Shown here in pieces: positions 33,301-44,520 of a stretch of DNA of 64,000 bases (positions within the stretch are counted from its first letter, which is position 1; every line of letters starts with the position of its first letter). Origin of the DNA: Microbulbifer variabilis (lineage in GTDB: Bacteria; Pseudomonadota; Gammaproteobacteria; Pseudomonadales; Cellvibrionaceae); the NCBI RefSeq assembly GCF_020524905.1, contig NZ_JAIVKI010000011.1, positions 62,001-126,000 on the forward strand, read 5' to 3'. The translations under genes were made by a program, and so were the position numbers. The notes beneath the pieces are model-generated. The model did not search any database. It was not told the origin of the DNA and saw nothing but the letters and a program-made list of their open reading frames with translations.

Positions 33301-34380
33301 CTAAGGTAGGGTATGTGGCGAAAACCGTTTTAATAATTCATGTTTTTTATCGCCCAATGTTTTTCTTTGCTGCGCAAGATTTCGATCTCTGCGAATCGGC
33401 TGTATAAATTTTCCGGTCTTGATGACATCATCGATTAGATTTGCGCGATATTGCCTTTCAAAATACTCTCGATAAAATTTTGGCATCCAATACTGCCCTT
33501 CACCTTCGTATTCCTGTTTTAGCAGTGTTTCAATTTTCTTTTTCTCAAGACTTTCCCAATCAAAAGGCTGTAAATTTTCTGCCTGTACTATTCTCGCATA
33601 TAGGTATACCACCCAGGCATACTGGTGATACCTGGCTGAATCAGCTGTACCCCAGGGGACTGGATTCTCGTAGAGATCCAAGTAATCAGTAATTTTAATG
33701 CCCCGTTCAGCCATATGGTACGCTTGTATTTGTACTTCGGCATCCTCTCCTCCAGAAAAATGATTTTTTACAAAATCATTTAATACATCTCTCTCATCTT
33801 CCGTCTTCGTATCAAAGCCCAATGGCCGAATTTTACGCGACCTTATCTGACCATAGTGGCGCAGTGCAATTTCATACATTGTCATCCGAGACGGCAGATG
33901 GAATCTCAATGTGTGCAATAAACCGAGCAATTGCTCTACCTTTTGTACATCGAGTTCCGAACGTCGACTTTCTAGGAATTCAAACGCACTGTATAAGATG
34001 TTGTTACAGATATTGATTTTTACAACTAGGTTTCCCCAGGCGCTTTCTGTATTTATCCACTGGTCAAGCTTCAATAAGTCTTCGCTGGCCGCCAACCACT
34101 GATCAAACGGCAACTGATAATAAGCAGGCTGTTGCTGTTGCAGAAAATGCAATAGATCTCGAGTCGTCTGTCTAAGGTCGGCATTATCTAAAAGGAGAAG
34201 ATTATTTTCGATTGTCTTCTTTGAGTAAACAGCTGAGCTTTCATAAAAAGATATACTGGATTTCAGAGCATGTGTATGCTCTTCCAGCCCGTCTTTGAAT
34301 GACCCGTAATCATCAGCCAGCGTCCATACGGGTAATAAGGCGGGCACTACCAGAGACATTACCGTTAACAAAATTTTCAC
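33301..34380 (-). CDS. Exported helical protein of unknown function
   Basis: A 359-residue precursor with a signal peptide (MKILLTVMSLVVPALLPVWTLA); the start is GTG at 34380. The mature protein is almost wholly alpha-helical, with many charged and aromatic residues and no recognised catalytic motif. It looks like a TPR-type or other repeat scaffold, but no clear repeat was seen. Its start abuts the stop of a truncated gene at 34381-34700, so the two probably formed an operon before greB-copy insertion cut off the upstream one. Confidence 0.65.
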   Translation of the reverse strand: MKILLTVMSLVVPALLPVWTLADDYGSFKDGLEEHTHALKSSISFYESSAVYSKKTIENNLLLLDNADLRQTTRDLLHFLQQQQPAYYQLPFDQWLAASEDLLKLDQWINTESAWGNLVVKINICNNILYSAFEFLESRRSELDVQKVEQLLGLLHTLRFHLPSRMTMYEIALRHYGQIRSRKIRPLGFDTKTEDERDVLNDFVKNHFSGGEDAEVQIQAYHMAERGIKITDYLDLYENPVPWGTADSARYHQYAWVVYLYARIVQAENLQPFDWESLEKKKIETLLKQEYEGEGQYWMPKFYREYFERQYRANLIDDVIKTGKFIQPIRRDRNLAQQRKTLGDKKHELLKRFSPHTLP

Positions 34381-34700
34381 TTAGAAATCTCCTGTAGTTT
34401 CGAATTTATAACTAAAAATTACCTCAGTGACAAAAATTCCACCGGTGATCCTAGAAGCCTCATAACCCAATTGTATCCATGCCCCATCTGAATTTAAATC
34501 GAAAATAGATGTAATTTTGCCCATATTAAAGCCATAGAAATTAAATACCTCACCTTGCGCCTCAATGGTCAACTCGTAATCCAAAAACCCACACACACTT
34601 TCTTCGCCCGCACATGCAATGTTGCCTAGAACCTAAGGCAGCGGTCAAATCTGCAGCAGTAAAACCGGTCACATAGAAGCTAAACACTACATCGATATCA
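34381..34700 (-). pseudogene. Truncated exported protein upstream of the 359-aa gene
   Basis: The reading frame 34381-34640 ends SYKFETTGDF and starts within GNIACAGEESVCGFLDYELT; a second frame carries DVVFSFYVTGFTAADLTAAL further right. One frameshift joins them, and the whole frame ends at about 34700, where the greB-copy homology begins. It is read as the 3' part of a beta-rich exported protein whose 5' end was lost. Its stop is directly before the start of the next minus-strand gene. Confidence 0.5.
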
Positions 34701-34725
34701 TTGTGAAACGAAGAGAACAGGACCG

Positions 34726-35199
34726 TGCGGCTCCCGCTATATCACTGCGGAGGGTGCGCGACGTAAGCACGCCGAAGTAAAGTTTCTTTGGGAGGAAGAG
34801 CGCCCCAGAGTCACCCAGGCGGTCAGTGATGCCGCCAAGCTGGGCGATCGCTCGGAAAATGCCGATTATATCTACGGCAAGAAACGCCTTCTGGAAATAG
34901 ACAGCCGTGTGCGGTTTTTGACCAAGCGCTTGGAAGAAATCACCGTAGTTGACCAAGTGCCCGAAGACCGAGAAAAAGTCTTCTTCGGTGCCTGGGCCAC
35001 GTTGGAAGATGAAGAGGGGGTCGTCGTAAGCTATAGAATCGTTGGGCCAGATGAGTTTGACGTAAAGGCCGGCCTGATCTCCATGGATTCTCCAGTAGCT
35101 CGTTCGCTGCTAGGGCGAAGACTCGACGATGAGATAGATATTCGTCTGGGAGAAAAGTGGCAGACTTATTTTATTACTGAAATCCGTTACGAGGAATGA
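34726..35199 (+). pseudogene. greB: Second greB copy, 5'-truncated
   Basis: A 158-codon frame matching intact greB from about codon 10 (CGSRYITAEGARR) to the stop. About ten amino-acid differences were counted by eye, and the DNA match stops sharply at both ends. The normal start codons are missing; the Met inside the first helix is Lys here (RRKHAEV versus RRMRAEV). The next possible start, a GTG at 34909, would drop most of the coiled coil. The acidic tip (DRSENADYIY) is retained in the sequence but would not be translated from there. It is a non-functional duplicate. Confidence 0.85.
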
Positions 35200-35454
35200 G
35201 GGATAGTGGTAAAGCTACGTTGCCAATATAAGTGGCGTGCTATCCGGCAAAAATCTCTAGAGACTTTGGTTATTTGGTTATTTATCACTTTATCATGTCT
35301 TGATGTTGAATTAGAGCATCGCCTCCTCAATAGGTATTTGAGGTAATTTGCCAAACTCCTTCATCCTCGGGAAGAAATGTTGTAGTGGCACTCTGTGGGC
35401 AATCAACAACTTGGAGGCTCGCCTAACCAGTGTCACCAGATGGCTCTGCGACCC

Positions 35455-35670
35455 TTAAACTGTAGCGTCTTCCCAGTTTTTAATTTTGGTATTTTCATCA
35501 ATATCTGCAGAACCCTTATCAATGTCAATTCGGCCAAAAATTAACCTAGCGCCCGCTTCAGAGCCTACACTTTTACAATAAATTTTTTTGTTTGGTAAGC
35601 CGGCCGGGCAATTAAGCCATCTGATCCAAGAATATATAGCAAGAGCTACTTCATAATTTAAATCGTATAA
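35455..35670 (-). pseudogene. Unrecognised coding fragment without a start
   Basis: A minus-strand frame reads EVALAIYSWIRWLNCPAGLPNKK, SVGSEAGARLIFGRIDIDKGS and ends NWEDATV before a stop at 35455. It has a protein-like composition but no start codon upstream and no family I can name. Perhaps a fragment of a gene broken by the greB-copy insertion. Confidence 0.3.
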
Positions 35671-35716
35671 TAACTACTGATTTTATTTACACTGCAATTC
35701 AGTGCGAAAAAAATAT

Positions 35717-36637
35717 TTAAACCCATGAAACACACTCTTTCCTTACCAGAGAAGGTGAGATTCGATATTTTGACTTATATAATTGTGTAAAATACGACTG
35801 ACTAGAAAAACCACTCTCCAACGCAATATCCACTAACCGTTTACTTGTAGTATGCAGTTGAACATCCGCGTATCGGAGGCGCCTTTCGTTAATCCATGAT
35901 TTTGGAGAAGACCCCCTAAAAACAAGACTAAACATATTCTTAAATGAAGTCAGGCTCATACCTATCTGCTTAGCATAATCGGCCAAAGACCAATTATTAG
36001 TAATATTTGTCTCCATGAATCTCCTAAAAGCTTCCTGCTCCGGATTTACCTGATTAAGCAATTCATTAGCCAGCATCTTCCCATGATCACTGTTCAACTT
36101 GAGTAGCAATAACTCCTCTAACTTTAGAGCATTTAATCCGTCATTATCCAACTGACCAAACAATCTAAATGAATCCAATGTTAGCTTTGTCAGTTCACAA
36201 CTTGGGAAAATAAAAGGTGCTTTACCCCTAGGCAGAACTGATTTCATCATATTAGGTGCCTGTTTTTTATGAAGCAAGGCATTATCGTATCTTTCATAGA
36301 ATCTAGATAGCATTGCTGCACGAACACCAACACATATTACAACTGCATCCTGATTTTTGTGGATATTACCTAACCGAAAACTCTCATCTGAACTTGCCAA
36401 CCAAACTTGCCCCATTTTCAATTCAAAGTTCGATTGGCGATTCGTAATATTAGCAGTTCCGGACACCATCATAACTAAATTAAAAAAAGGTGAAGATGTA
36501 AGAGCAATAGATTTACCACTTGGAATTGAGAATATCTTAAACTCATATAAATCTCCACAATGCTGACACTCGACAACCTCTTCCCCATTGGTGATATCAT
36601 CTTGCCACTTACAGGAGGGAATATTCATTTCTTTCAT
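35717..36637 (-). CDS. AraC-family transcriptional regulator
   Basis: A 306-residue regulator. The N-terminal ~180 residues form a cupin-like sensor (HCGDLYEFKIFSIPSGKS, GQVWLASSDESFRLG). The C-terminal ~95 residues hold two helix-turn-helix motifs: SLADYAKQIGMSLTSFKNMFSLVF and DIALESGFSSQSYFTQLYKSKY with R-I-S-P-S-L following. The closing segment is the classical AraC/XylS shape. The N-terminus resembles those of ExsA/LcrF-type virulence regulators in general style, but so do many AraC proteins. Its start has an AGGGG-like site. Nearby targets could be the pseudogenes or the toxin-like genes, but no operator could be recognised. Confidence 0.85.
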   Translation of the reverse strand: MKEMNIPSCKWQDDITNGEEVVECQHCGDLYEFKIFSIPSGKSIALTSSPFFNLVMMVSGTANITNRQSNFELKMGQVWLASSDESFRLGNIHKNQDAVVICVGVRAAMLSRFYERYDNALLHKKQAPNMMKSVLPRGKAPFIFPSCELTKLTLDSFRLFGQLDNDGLNALKLEELLLLKLNSDHGKMLANELLNQVNPEQEAFRRFMETNITNNWSLADYAKQIGMSLTSFKNMFSLVFRGSSPKSWINERRLRYADVQLHTTSKRLVDIALESGFSSQSYFTQLYKSKYRISPSLVRKECVSWV

Positions 36638-37221
36638 TACCCCTTATAGAGTCACTATCTAATGTTGGAAGACCGGAATTTATTAGCAACATCTTTAATA
36701 TTATTTAATACTTCCCTCAAAACTTATAATTTCCATTAATAGGTAGCTGGATCAATCGACCAAAACTCTTTGTTTATTATTAATTTCTAAGATAGCTCCA
36801 CCTACGGCCACGTGACACCTGAAAGGTGAACGCCATCTAAAATTAAAACCAGCTTGTTGGTATTTGGGGCAGACTTTATCAAAGGATGAGTGTTACATTT
36901 TTTATCTATCAACCACATAACAACAGAATATATTTTGAACAAAATGCCTTTATTACGGTCAACTTAGAATACATATACTTAGGTTGAAACATAAGGCTAT
37001 CCATTGCCCTACTATTGGCGCTCCTAACTTGGTCACCCTCTGTCAACTCAGAGTAACGTTAGTAAAACCTATTCCCGTTTGAACCATCGTTTGAACCACC
37101 GTTGTAATTACCAGCTATCCTTACCCTTTCTTTATCACCTCGTCAGCTTGGTGATACTCCCGAGGGGCCTAGCCTACTGAGAGCGCTAGAAAACTGCCAT
37201 TGAGTTGGTACTAAGGTCATA
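36638..37221. other. Gene-free stretch left of an IS5 relic
   Basis: About 580 bases with no reliable gene. The right end (from ~37100) is probably upstream IS5-type transposase DNA too decayed to read in one frame. Confidence 0.35.
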
Positions 37222-37506
37222 ATGGATAAAGCTTATGAAGGAGATGATATATGGCCGTCGGTGCTGAATCTAAGCATAATTCCGGTGGTCCCTCCGAGAG
37301 TTAACCAGTTGAGACCGCGGGAGTATGATCGAAAAGCATACAAGAAGCGGAATGAGGTGAGGTGCTTATTTCGTCGACTAAAAGGATTCCGTAGAATTTC
37401 CGTCGCCTTGATAAATTGTATTTTTATATTCTTTCTTTGCTTTTCACTTATTGCAGGCAGATTTATTAGAGTAGGCAGTAAAGGCGTGCAAAATATAAAG
37501 ACGTAG
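37222..37506 (+). mobile_element. IS5-family (IS427-like) transposase fragment
   Basis: 94 codons read MDKAYEGDDIWPS, then PVVPPRVNQLRPREYDRKAYKKRNEVRCLFRRLKGFRRI, a classical DDE transposase C-terminal segment with the second D and the catalytic E (KRNEVRCLFRRLKGFR). The tail after that is unrelated and hydrophobic. The upstream half is missing. An inactive element remnant. Confidence 0.8.
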
Positions 37507-37796
37507 AAAAATGTCTTGGTGAAGCTTCTGAATACCTAGAACACTGGATATTATATGTGGGCAGTAATTCACCATCTTCCAGATCATAAGATAATAATAT
37601 ATCATTTATAATATCTATAATAATTCCCTTACACTAATCCCCTGGCACTAACTCTTTTACACTGATCACACTTAATATGAAACCTGGCCCGTTGAAGACA
37701 GGCCATATTTGATTTCAATATAAGATTTTGGCCTCACTAGAGATCAAGAAGCCAGTAAACTATCTAACCCTCGGAGTTCCAATAAATAAGCCTTTA

Positions 37797-39382
37797 TCAA
37801 GTAGTCGAGATAAACTTACGCACTTCCTCAAGAAACTCTTTTGAAGCTGGTTCACGTCCCAGTAACAAATGCCCATCACTATCTAGACCAACAAATCTAG
37901 CGTTTGGAATACTTGATGCGATATCGCATGCTGTTTTTACCGGAATCCGTTGATCTCCTAAAGAATGGATAACCAATGTAGGAACAGTGACTTTACTGAG
38001 TTGATCACGAACATCTATGCTGCTAAACACAGAAAGAAAGCGAACTGCATTTCTGGAGAAGTTGTTAGGCGTTGAAATTCATTGAACCAAGCCAACTCAC
38101 TAGTATTAGCCCTTGGCATAAATGTTGAGGAGAATATCTGTCGGTATGCGGGGTTATCTTGCCCCCAGCCGGCTTTAGTAAGAGTCATTACCGCTTCTCT
38201 CTCTTTTATCACAGACTCTGTAGCCCCAATCCGCCAGCCGGCTGCGTAACCACCAAATAAAATAAGTTGCTTTACCTTTTCCGGGTGTCTAACTGCATAT
38301 TCGATAGAGACAGCCGCTCCTTGAGAAATACCAAGTAGCGTAAAGTTATCAACGTCGCAAGCATCAATAACAGTTTCAAGATCTGTTACGAATGATTCAA
38401 AAGAGATATTGTCAACATCCCAGTCTGAAAGACCATTTCCACGTTCATCATAGCGTATAAACCGATGGTCAATAGATAGTTCCCGGAACAAAGGGCTCCA
38501 AATTGGAGAGTCCCAATCATACTCCAAATGACTCAACCAATTAGCGGCCTTTACGATTGGTGGGCCATCACCAATCGTTGCGAACGCGATGCGGGCGCCA
38601 TCCGAGACAGTACAAAATTCAATTTTCTGTTCGCTCAGAAGTTTTCTTTCGCGAAGTTGTTCATTGGTGTGAACATTGCAGGTCTCTACCTCCGCTGGCT
38701 TATATGGTGACCAGGCGATTCCAGCCTTTCTAAACCTTTCCACCAATTGTGGTCTAGTACTCGCCATTTCCCGTGTAAGCCCCAGCCTATCCATCTTTTC
38801 CAGTAGCTGAGTCGCTGCGAGGGGGTTGTATGGTTCAAGACTTTCCCAGCAGCGCGCCCACCTCAATTGGTTTGGAGGTGAGATATCTGGGTGAGTAGAC
38901 AGACGGGAGAGTATTTTGCCACGCAAAAGCCCTACCTCCTCCCGCTCAGCAAGCAGCCACTGCTGGAATAACTCTTGATCAGACAAATCTATCCCTTCAA
39001 GAAATGGCTCCTGCAGTTCAGAATTGATAGCCTTGAGGTCATCTGCTGATAATTCAGATTCTTCGAGCTTAGACATAATTGACTTAATATCAATTTCAAT
39101 GTCATCTGTCTTTAGGCTCACCCTCTCTCGATCCGCAATCAATCGTTCTGTATCGGAGTGATTGACAATGGGGCGTATTTTACTTAATGACCACCTGAGG
39201 GATGCTCTAGGATCGTCAGGTAACTCCCAAAATATTTCACACAAACGATCACGACGATGCGGCCGAGCGGCCAAAACCAAGAACGCAAGAAGTGCACGTG
39301 TCCTTTTAGATCGTGGAAGACTTACTCGCTCTCCATCACGATAAACAGTCAGCTCTCCAAGCATTTGGATTGTAATACTCAT
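37797..39382 (-). pseudogene. SARP-type regulator fused to an alpha/beta hydrolase (frameshifted)
   Basis: Two frames form one gene. Residues ~1-100 of the first are a SARP/OmpR-type winged helix (MLGELTVYRDGERVSLPRSKRTRALLAFLVL), followed by a BTAD-like helical region to ~190. From ~245 there is an alpha/beta hydrolase: GNGLSDWDV, the nucleophile elbow LLGISQGAAVSIEYAVRH, and after the break TLVIHSLGDQRIP (acid) and DGHLLLGREPA (histidine). A one-base deletion around 38051-38054 (CAGAAATGCA in place of the expected CAGAAAATGCA) ends the first frame at SPEMQFAFFLCLAA; the correct reading SPENAVRFL continues in the next frame. It may be a real mutation, a sequencing slip or a translational frameshift. 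SARP proteins often control biosynthetic clusters such as the adjacent megaenzyme. Confidence 0.75.
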
Positions 39383-39797
39383 AGCCGAAATACTTATCCT
39401 TAAATACAGTAATGCTCTTAACCAAATGAATGAAGAAGATCTTGAGAAAAAATCAATCAGACTCGTTTACAAGTCTAATTACACTAACCAAAAATGACTA
39501 TCGCAGTTCATCGGGCAGGAAAAATGCCTATAATCTTCTCATTATCACGATTACCTGCAAATAGACAGGTACATAGATGTTATGCAATGTATATTGAAAG
39601 ACGAGGCATAATTTCGGCTAGCAACCCACTAGAGTTGAGCCCATCTGATACGGAAGTTTAGCACCTGCCTCATTAACATGGTATTAACCGAATAGATTAA
39701 TATTTGATCAAACCTTTAGGTCTAACACTGACCACACCATGAACACCAGGATTCCTACTGAAGGGTGATGAAAAACCAGCAACCTACTTTCCATAAT
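39383..39797. other. Spacer between megaenzyme end and SARP gene
   Basis: About 415 bases without a gene; presumably promoter of the SARP-hydrolase gene. Nothing else noted. Confidence 0.35.
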
Positions 39798-39823
39798 GGC
39801 CCCTCATAATTTAATGAAGGGCC
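39798..39823 (-). terminator. Hairpin after the megaenzyme gene
   Basis: 10-bp arms (GGCCCCTCAT / ATGAAGGGCC, one mismatch) around a 6-base loop, 28 bases beyond the stop of the megaenzyme gene on the minus strand. Confidence 0.5.
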
Positions 39824-39851
39824 AATTATGCAGGTTACTTCTACAGCTCAA

Positions 39852-42800
39852 CTAGTAAATAGACTCCTCTTGACATAGTTCAATGCCTGCAGATTGCGTT
39901 GAACCCCGCCGTAGATCAACCATACGTGCGATAAACCAAATAAATGGTTCTACTTGGCCATTTAATACACAGCTTCCCGTGGAAATACTACGGAGTAAGC
40001 CCTGTACATTCGATGAGTGCAGCGCAGAAACTGCCTCTTTATCTTTAAGCACCAGTGAACAGGAAGGCAAGCCAGAGATGTTGTGATCACTCAGTGTGGC
40101 ATGTCCGTCGTAACATAAAATTCTGACAGGCTCCGATGGTTCAGAGACATGTACGGCCAAGGTCAGATTTGGAGTTGGACCAGAATGACTCACCATAAAT
40201 TGTTTAAGATAGCCTGAGAAAGTCGTTGCCCAGTCTTCCACTTCAGACTGCGCCCAGCGTAAGTCCATGGGTTCTTTTTCAGTCTGCACCAACAGAGCAT
40301 CTACTTCCCGCTCTGCTTCGATAAGCGCTTGAACGGTCTTATCGACATCCTCTTTCGTATGAGCCGCCGAGCAGATCAGCCTGAGGCGGCCACGCCCTGG
40401 TTCTACAATGGGATAAGTCACTGCCGATGTTTGAACACCGCGCTTGTATAGTTCCTGCACAATAGCAAACAGTTTATCTTTGTCGCCAAAATGCGGCGTG
40501 ACAATGGGGCCATCTCCCGTGCCCAAATCATAGCCCGCCTCTTCAAATTTCTGGCGCATGTAGCGGGTGGTATCCCAAAGCCGCTCGCGCAATTGGTCGT
40601 CAGATCTCAAGCGACGCAAAGCAGTGAGTGCTGCAGCAATATCGGCAGGACTGACCGAAGCCTGGAAAATGTAAGCTCTGGATGATGATCGCAACAGATC
40701 GATATATTCTTGCTTCGCCGCCACAACACCTCCAAGGCTCCCAAGCGCCTTACTCAGTGTTGTCATAATGAAATCGACCTGATCCGTAACTCCCTGAGCG
40801 GCACAAATGCCAGCGCCACCTTCGCCATAAAATCCGAACGAATGGGCTTCATCTACCAAAACGAGTGCATTATATCTCTTGGCCGTACGCACAATTTCTG
40901 CAACCGGTGCGGCGCCCTCCCCCATACTGTAAACGCCTTCGAGAACCACAAGAATCGTACGGTAAGGAGACACTTCTGATTCGAGTACCGCTTCCAGGTC
41001 TGCGGCATTATTGTGTTGGAATGTTCTGATCGTGGCCCCACAAAGGCGGGCACCGTCAACGATCGATGCGTGGCATAGCTGGTCGATAACGACCACATCA
41101 TCTTTGCCAAGAAGCCCGGCAACCGCACCGACATTTGCGGTATACCCTGTCGGGAAAAGGCAGGCACTGGGCTTTCCTACCAATTCAGCAAATTCCGTTT
41201 CGAACGCCAGGTGAAGATCCGTTAAACCCGATGCAGCGGCTGAGGTTCCCATACCAGTACCAAAATGCTTCGCAGCAGCAATAGATTCCTCGATCACCTG
41301 CTGATCCCGATTCAAACCAAGATATAAATTGGTCGTCCAGATAATGGCTTCCTGCTCTTCATCGTTATACACATCGCTAACCGTACCCCGAGTCGCACTG
41401 CCGGTGCGCAACACTTTGCTGTAAGGGTTTCTACGCTGGTTGTTAACCATGTGCATCACTTCCTGTACCAGCTTACTCTTATCCATCGCAGACCAGGAAG
41501 GCGCTTTTGCGGCCTGGAATGTTGGGTGGCTGGACTGAATATGTGACTGGAAGTCGGCGAGGGAATCCGATGCTACAGAGTACGCTTTCTCTCTATGTCC
41601 CCTGCCAATACCACTACTCATCAAGTCAATAATATGACTCGCCAGAGCTTCGGGAGTGGAGTACTCGTTAATTGCCTGTGGAGGCAATGTAAGCCCAATA
41701 TTGTTCGTCAAGCGACGCGCAAACTCCAATGTTGTCAGTGAGTCGAGGCCCAAACCCGTAAACGAATGTTCTGGCGATACTTCTTCGGAATCGCCGATAT
41801 TAAGTAGAGCGGCTATTTCCCCCTGAATAATCGACAGTACCGTAGCTTCCTGCTCATGCCTTGAGCCCATCAAACGCTGCAACAGGTTGCTGTTGGAACC
41901 ACTGGTGTTATCGGGGCCTTGTTCTCGATGTCTGCTCTTTTCCAACTCTATAAGCTGCTTTCGGTCGAGCTTGTCATTCGGTAAAAACGGTAACTCCTCT
42001 AGATGTCTTACGATTTGAGGAACCATATATTTTGGCAGTCGCTCTGCCAAAAACTCTTTAACTGAAGTGTCTGTTACACTTTCATCCCGACTCACGACAA
42101 AGACGACAAGCATTTTCTGACCGATACCACCCTCTACTGCCGCAGCAGCCGCTGCGTCAACACCTGGCATAGACTCGAGTGTCGACTCAATCTCTTCAAG
42201 TTCTATCCGGTATCCTCTCACCTTCACCTGCTGATCGACTCGACCAAGAAATTCGATTTCTCCATTCCCTGCCCACTGGCACAAATCCCCAGTTTTATAC
42301 AAGCGAGAATCAGGGATTAAATCGGTAGGTTCCAGCTCAATAAAACGTTCTTTGGTTTTTTCCTCATCGTACAAGTACCCTCGTGCAAGCTTACTCCCTG
42401 CCAGATACAACTCTCCCGCAACACCAGGAGAAACCGGCTGCATTTTGTCATTCAAAATATACGCGCGGGAATTAGGTACGGACTTTCCAATTGTGACTAT
42501 TTTAGAGCCAGGTGGCACTTTAGCAATTGTGGAATACACCGTATCTTCTGTGGGTCCATAAGCATTGAAGACCTTTAATCCGGGAGCCATAGCCTGTACT
42601 TGCTCAACCAGTGATCGCTTTAGCGCCTCGCCACCAAAAACGAGACAACGTAGCCCCTCAGGTAATTTTTCTGTCGCCAGCAATGTCTGCATTGCCGACG
42701 GCACGGTTACGCAGGTTCTCACTTGATTTGCTGAAGATAGCTTTGTCATCTCAAGAATATTCTTGCCCAGTATTACCGTGCCCCCAAGCGACAGGGTGCC

Positions 42801-43472
42801 CAAAATTTCCATAACCGAAGTATCAAAACAAACTGAAGCTCCAGCAAAAACACCCTTGAGTTCCTCTTCATTTAACAGTTCGTCCATCGACTGGCACATA
42901 GCGACAATGTTTTTATGCTCGACAGCAACACCTTTTGGCCGCCCGGTTGAGCCGGATGTGTAGATAACATAAGCCAAATCATTTTCGGACGGCTCCGCGC
43001 AGCGGATTGCCTTGGCACCCACTCTATCGATCCGTACCAACTCACGCACTCCCTCGCATAAGTTTTCTGAAGTATCGCCATCCACAATGGCCGCCACCGC
43101 GCCGGAATGTTCCAGCATATATCGTACCCGATCCCTCGGATATGCAGGGTCTAAAGGCACATAGGCGCAACCTGCTCTCATCACACCAATTAAAGCAGCG
43201 ACAAGTTCCCAGGAACGGTTCATGCAAACTCCGACCAAAGAGCCTGGTAATACACCACGAGCTTCAAGCTCACCCGCAATGGCATTGGACCGGATAAGTA
43301 ATTGATTGAAATCAATTGTCGCATTGCCATCGACAATTGCCTTGCGACTGGGGTGATGTTGCATTTGCCTTTCGATTAAATGCCAAACTGTCTCTCCCGT
43401 TGTTGGAAGGTTTGAGCATAGGGTTACATCACACTGAGACTTTATCTGGGGGCTATCAACAGAACTATTCAC
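39852..43472 (-). CDS. Adenylation - carrier - alpha-oxoamine synthase megaenzyme
   Basis: About 1,206 residues. Adenylation domain (~25-500): [12 protein letters not shown] (P-loop), [28 protein letters not shown] and a lysine-bearing [10 protein letters not shown] end. Carrier domain with LGLDSLTT, phosphopantetheine Ser near residue 575. PLP-dependent alpha-oxoamine synthase (~680-1070): [32 protein letters not shown] and STLSKALG-type [12 protein letters not shown] with the lysine near residue 907. The tail (~1095-1180) has SCP2-like beta/alpha content. The enzyme probably loads an acyl or amino acid onto its carrier and condenses it with an amino acid, losing CO2, to give an aminoketone, as in PigH-like and SxtA-like systems. 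I prefer the GTG at 43472 (AAAGGT upstream) over a TTG at 43595, as the extra 41 codons look non-coding. No phosphopantetheinyl transferase is in view. Confidence 0.85.
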   Translation of the reverse strand: MNSSVDSPQIKSQCDVTLCSNLPTTGETVWHLIERQMQHHPSRKAIVDGNATIDFNQLLIRSNAIAGELEARGVLPGSLVGVCMNRSWELVAALIGVMRAGCAYVPLDPAYPRDRVRYMLEHSGAVAAIVDGDTSENLCEGVRELVRIDRVGAKAIRCAEPSENDLAYVIYTSGSTGRPKGVAVEHKNIVAMCQSMDELLNEEELKGVFAGASVCFDTSVMEILGTLSLGGTVILGKNILEMTKLSSANQVRTCVTVPSAMQTLLATEKLPEGLRCLVFGGEALKRSLVEQVQAMAPGLKVFNAYGPTEDTVYSTIAKVPPGSKIVTIGKSVPNSRAYILNDKMQPVSPGVAGELYLAGSKLARGYLYDEEKTKERFIELEPTDLIPDSRLYKTGDLCQWAGNGEIEFLGRVDQQVKVRGYRIELEEIESTLESMPGVDAAAAAAVEGGIGQKMLVVFVVSRDESVTDTSVKEFLAERLPKYMVPQIVRHLEELPFLPNDKLDRKQLIELEKSRHREQGPDNTSGSNSNLLQRLMGSRHEQEATVLSIIQGEIAALLNIGDSEEVSPEHSFTGLGLDSLTTLEFARRLTNNIGLTLPPQAINEYSTPEALASHIIDLMSSGIGRGHREKAYSVASDSLADFQSHIQSSHPTFQAAKAPSWSAMDKSKLVQEVMHMVNNQRRNPYSKVLRTGSATRGTVSDVYNDEEQEAIIWTTNLYLGLNRDQQVIEESIAAAKHFGTGMGTSAAASGLTDLHLAFETEFAELVGKPSACLFPTGYTANVGAVAGLLGKDDVVVIDQLCHASIVDGARLCGATIRTFQHNNAADLEAVLESEVSPYRTILVVLEGVYSMGEGAAPVAEIVRTAKRYNALVLVDEAHSFGFYGEGGAGICAAQGVTDQVDFIMTTLSKALGSLGGVVAAKQEYIDLLRSSSRAYIFQASVSPADIAAALTALRRLRSDDQLRERLWDTTRYMRQKFEEAGYDLGTGDGPIVTPHFGDKDKLFAIVQELYKRGVQTSAVTYPIVEPGRGRLRLICSAAHTKEDVDKTVQALIEAEREVDALLVQTEKEPMDLRWAQSEVEDWATTFSGYLKQFMVSHSGPTPNLTLAVHVSEPSEPVRILCYDGHATLSDHNISGLPSCSLVLKDKEAVSALHSSNVQGLLRSISTGSCVLNGQVEPFIWFIARMVDLRRGSTQSAGIELCQEESIY

Positions 43473-44089
43473 TAAATAATACCTTTTATTTTTATTTAAA
43501 GATCTAAATTTACTTTTTATTTTAATCAGAAATCTTTTAAACCTGGTTACAAACTCCTTACTTAACAGAATTGTAAAATGAAGGGCTTGCGCCAACTAGC
43601 GGGCGTAAGCCGTTGATGGAGATTTCTCTCAATCTCTACTTTAGCGATGTGGCGGGAATCACTCACTTCTGTTATGCAGAACAGACGCCTTCGTCGACTT
43701 TGAGGCAACACCACCGATCGTAGTGGGGACGAGTGCTCTGGCCTCGACCTTCTTCAGGTTCAATGCCGTATCTGGATAATCTCCTCACCCCTGCTAACCG
43801 TGTCCCAGGCAATCTTCAGCCTAGCCCTATCATGGTGTAGCACGGCAGCCTGAACCCAATGTTGGCCGCAGATAATTCAATACTGTACGCAAAGAACTGC
43901 CCAAGCACTAGCAACTATCCATCCCTAACCTAGTTCACGATATTATCTCCGTAAGGAATTGCGCAGAGTGTGACACATCCCCAATATCAATAACCCCAAG
44001 AATCGTATTCCGTATCGTAAAGCTGGCAGAGCAGCACTCAATCCAACAAATGTCAGAACATCAGTCTGTGAAAACACAAGCGGCAAAGC
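43473..44089. other. Gene-free stretch upstream of the megaenzyme
   Basis: About 620 bases without a convincing gene. A GC-rich inverted repeat lies at ~43585-43611. It includes the megaenzyme promoter and possibly debris of an unknown element. Confidence 0.35.
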
Positions 44090-44365
44090 TCATTGCTTCA
44101 AAAGTTGGCAATTATCCCAATATAGAGGGGGAATAAAGAGGGTAAAATGGGAAGAGTTGATGATTATACCATCTGAGTTAAAAAATACTGTCCAGAGTGA
44201 GTCAATATTTATTTTTTTCACATCAACCATCCAATTCGGATATTTAATAGGCCCGATGATAAAGCCTACAACTGAATGAATAAATAGAAAACATAGGAAA
44301 GGCGAATAAATTATTGAATTAGCTACAAACCTCTCATGCAATTCGTCATGGATTAGTTGAGCCAT
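44090..44365 (-). CDS. Possible small membrane protein (weak)
   Basis: A 91-residue frame from ATG 44365. It contains a hydrophobic segment (IIYSPFLCFLFIHSVVGFIIG) and a mixed aromatic tail (FTLFIPPLYWDNCQ). No ribosome site and no family match; it could be a chance frame in AT-rich accessory DNA. It lies left of, and codirectional with, the ExoY-like gene, but 155 bases separate them. Confidence 0.25.
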   Translation of the reverse strand: MAQLIHDELHERFVANSIIYSPFLCFLFIHSVVGFIIGPIKYPNWMVDVKKINIDSLWTVFFNSDGIIINSSHFTLFIPPLYWDNCQLLKQ

Positions 44366-44520
44366 TTTCAAAAAGGACTACGTAGTAGCTAAGGATCTGC
44401 AAAGCGAACAAGATAAGGATTTTCTTGGTACTTTTGGTGAAAATTGAAAGTGATTTTTTCCAGTGTAGAAACTAGTGGCCACCCTTTACGTGACCACTCT
44501 CATTTCAAACCATTAATTGG

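Noticed and set aside
35717..36637. AraC protein as a type III master regulator
   Set aside because: Its helix-turn-helix fits the general family, but nothing specific to ExsA/LcrF could be shown and no type III genes are present.
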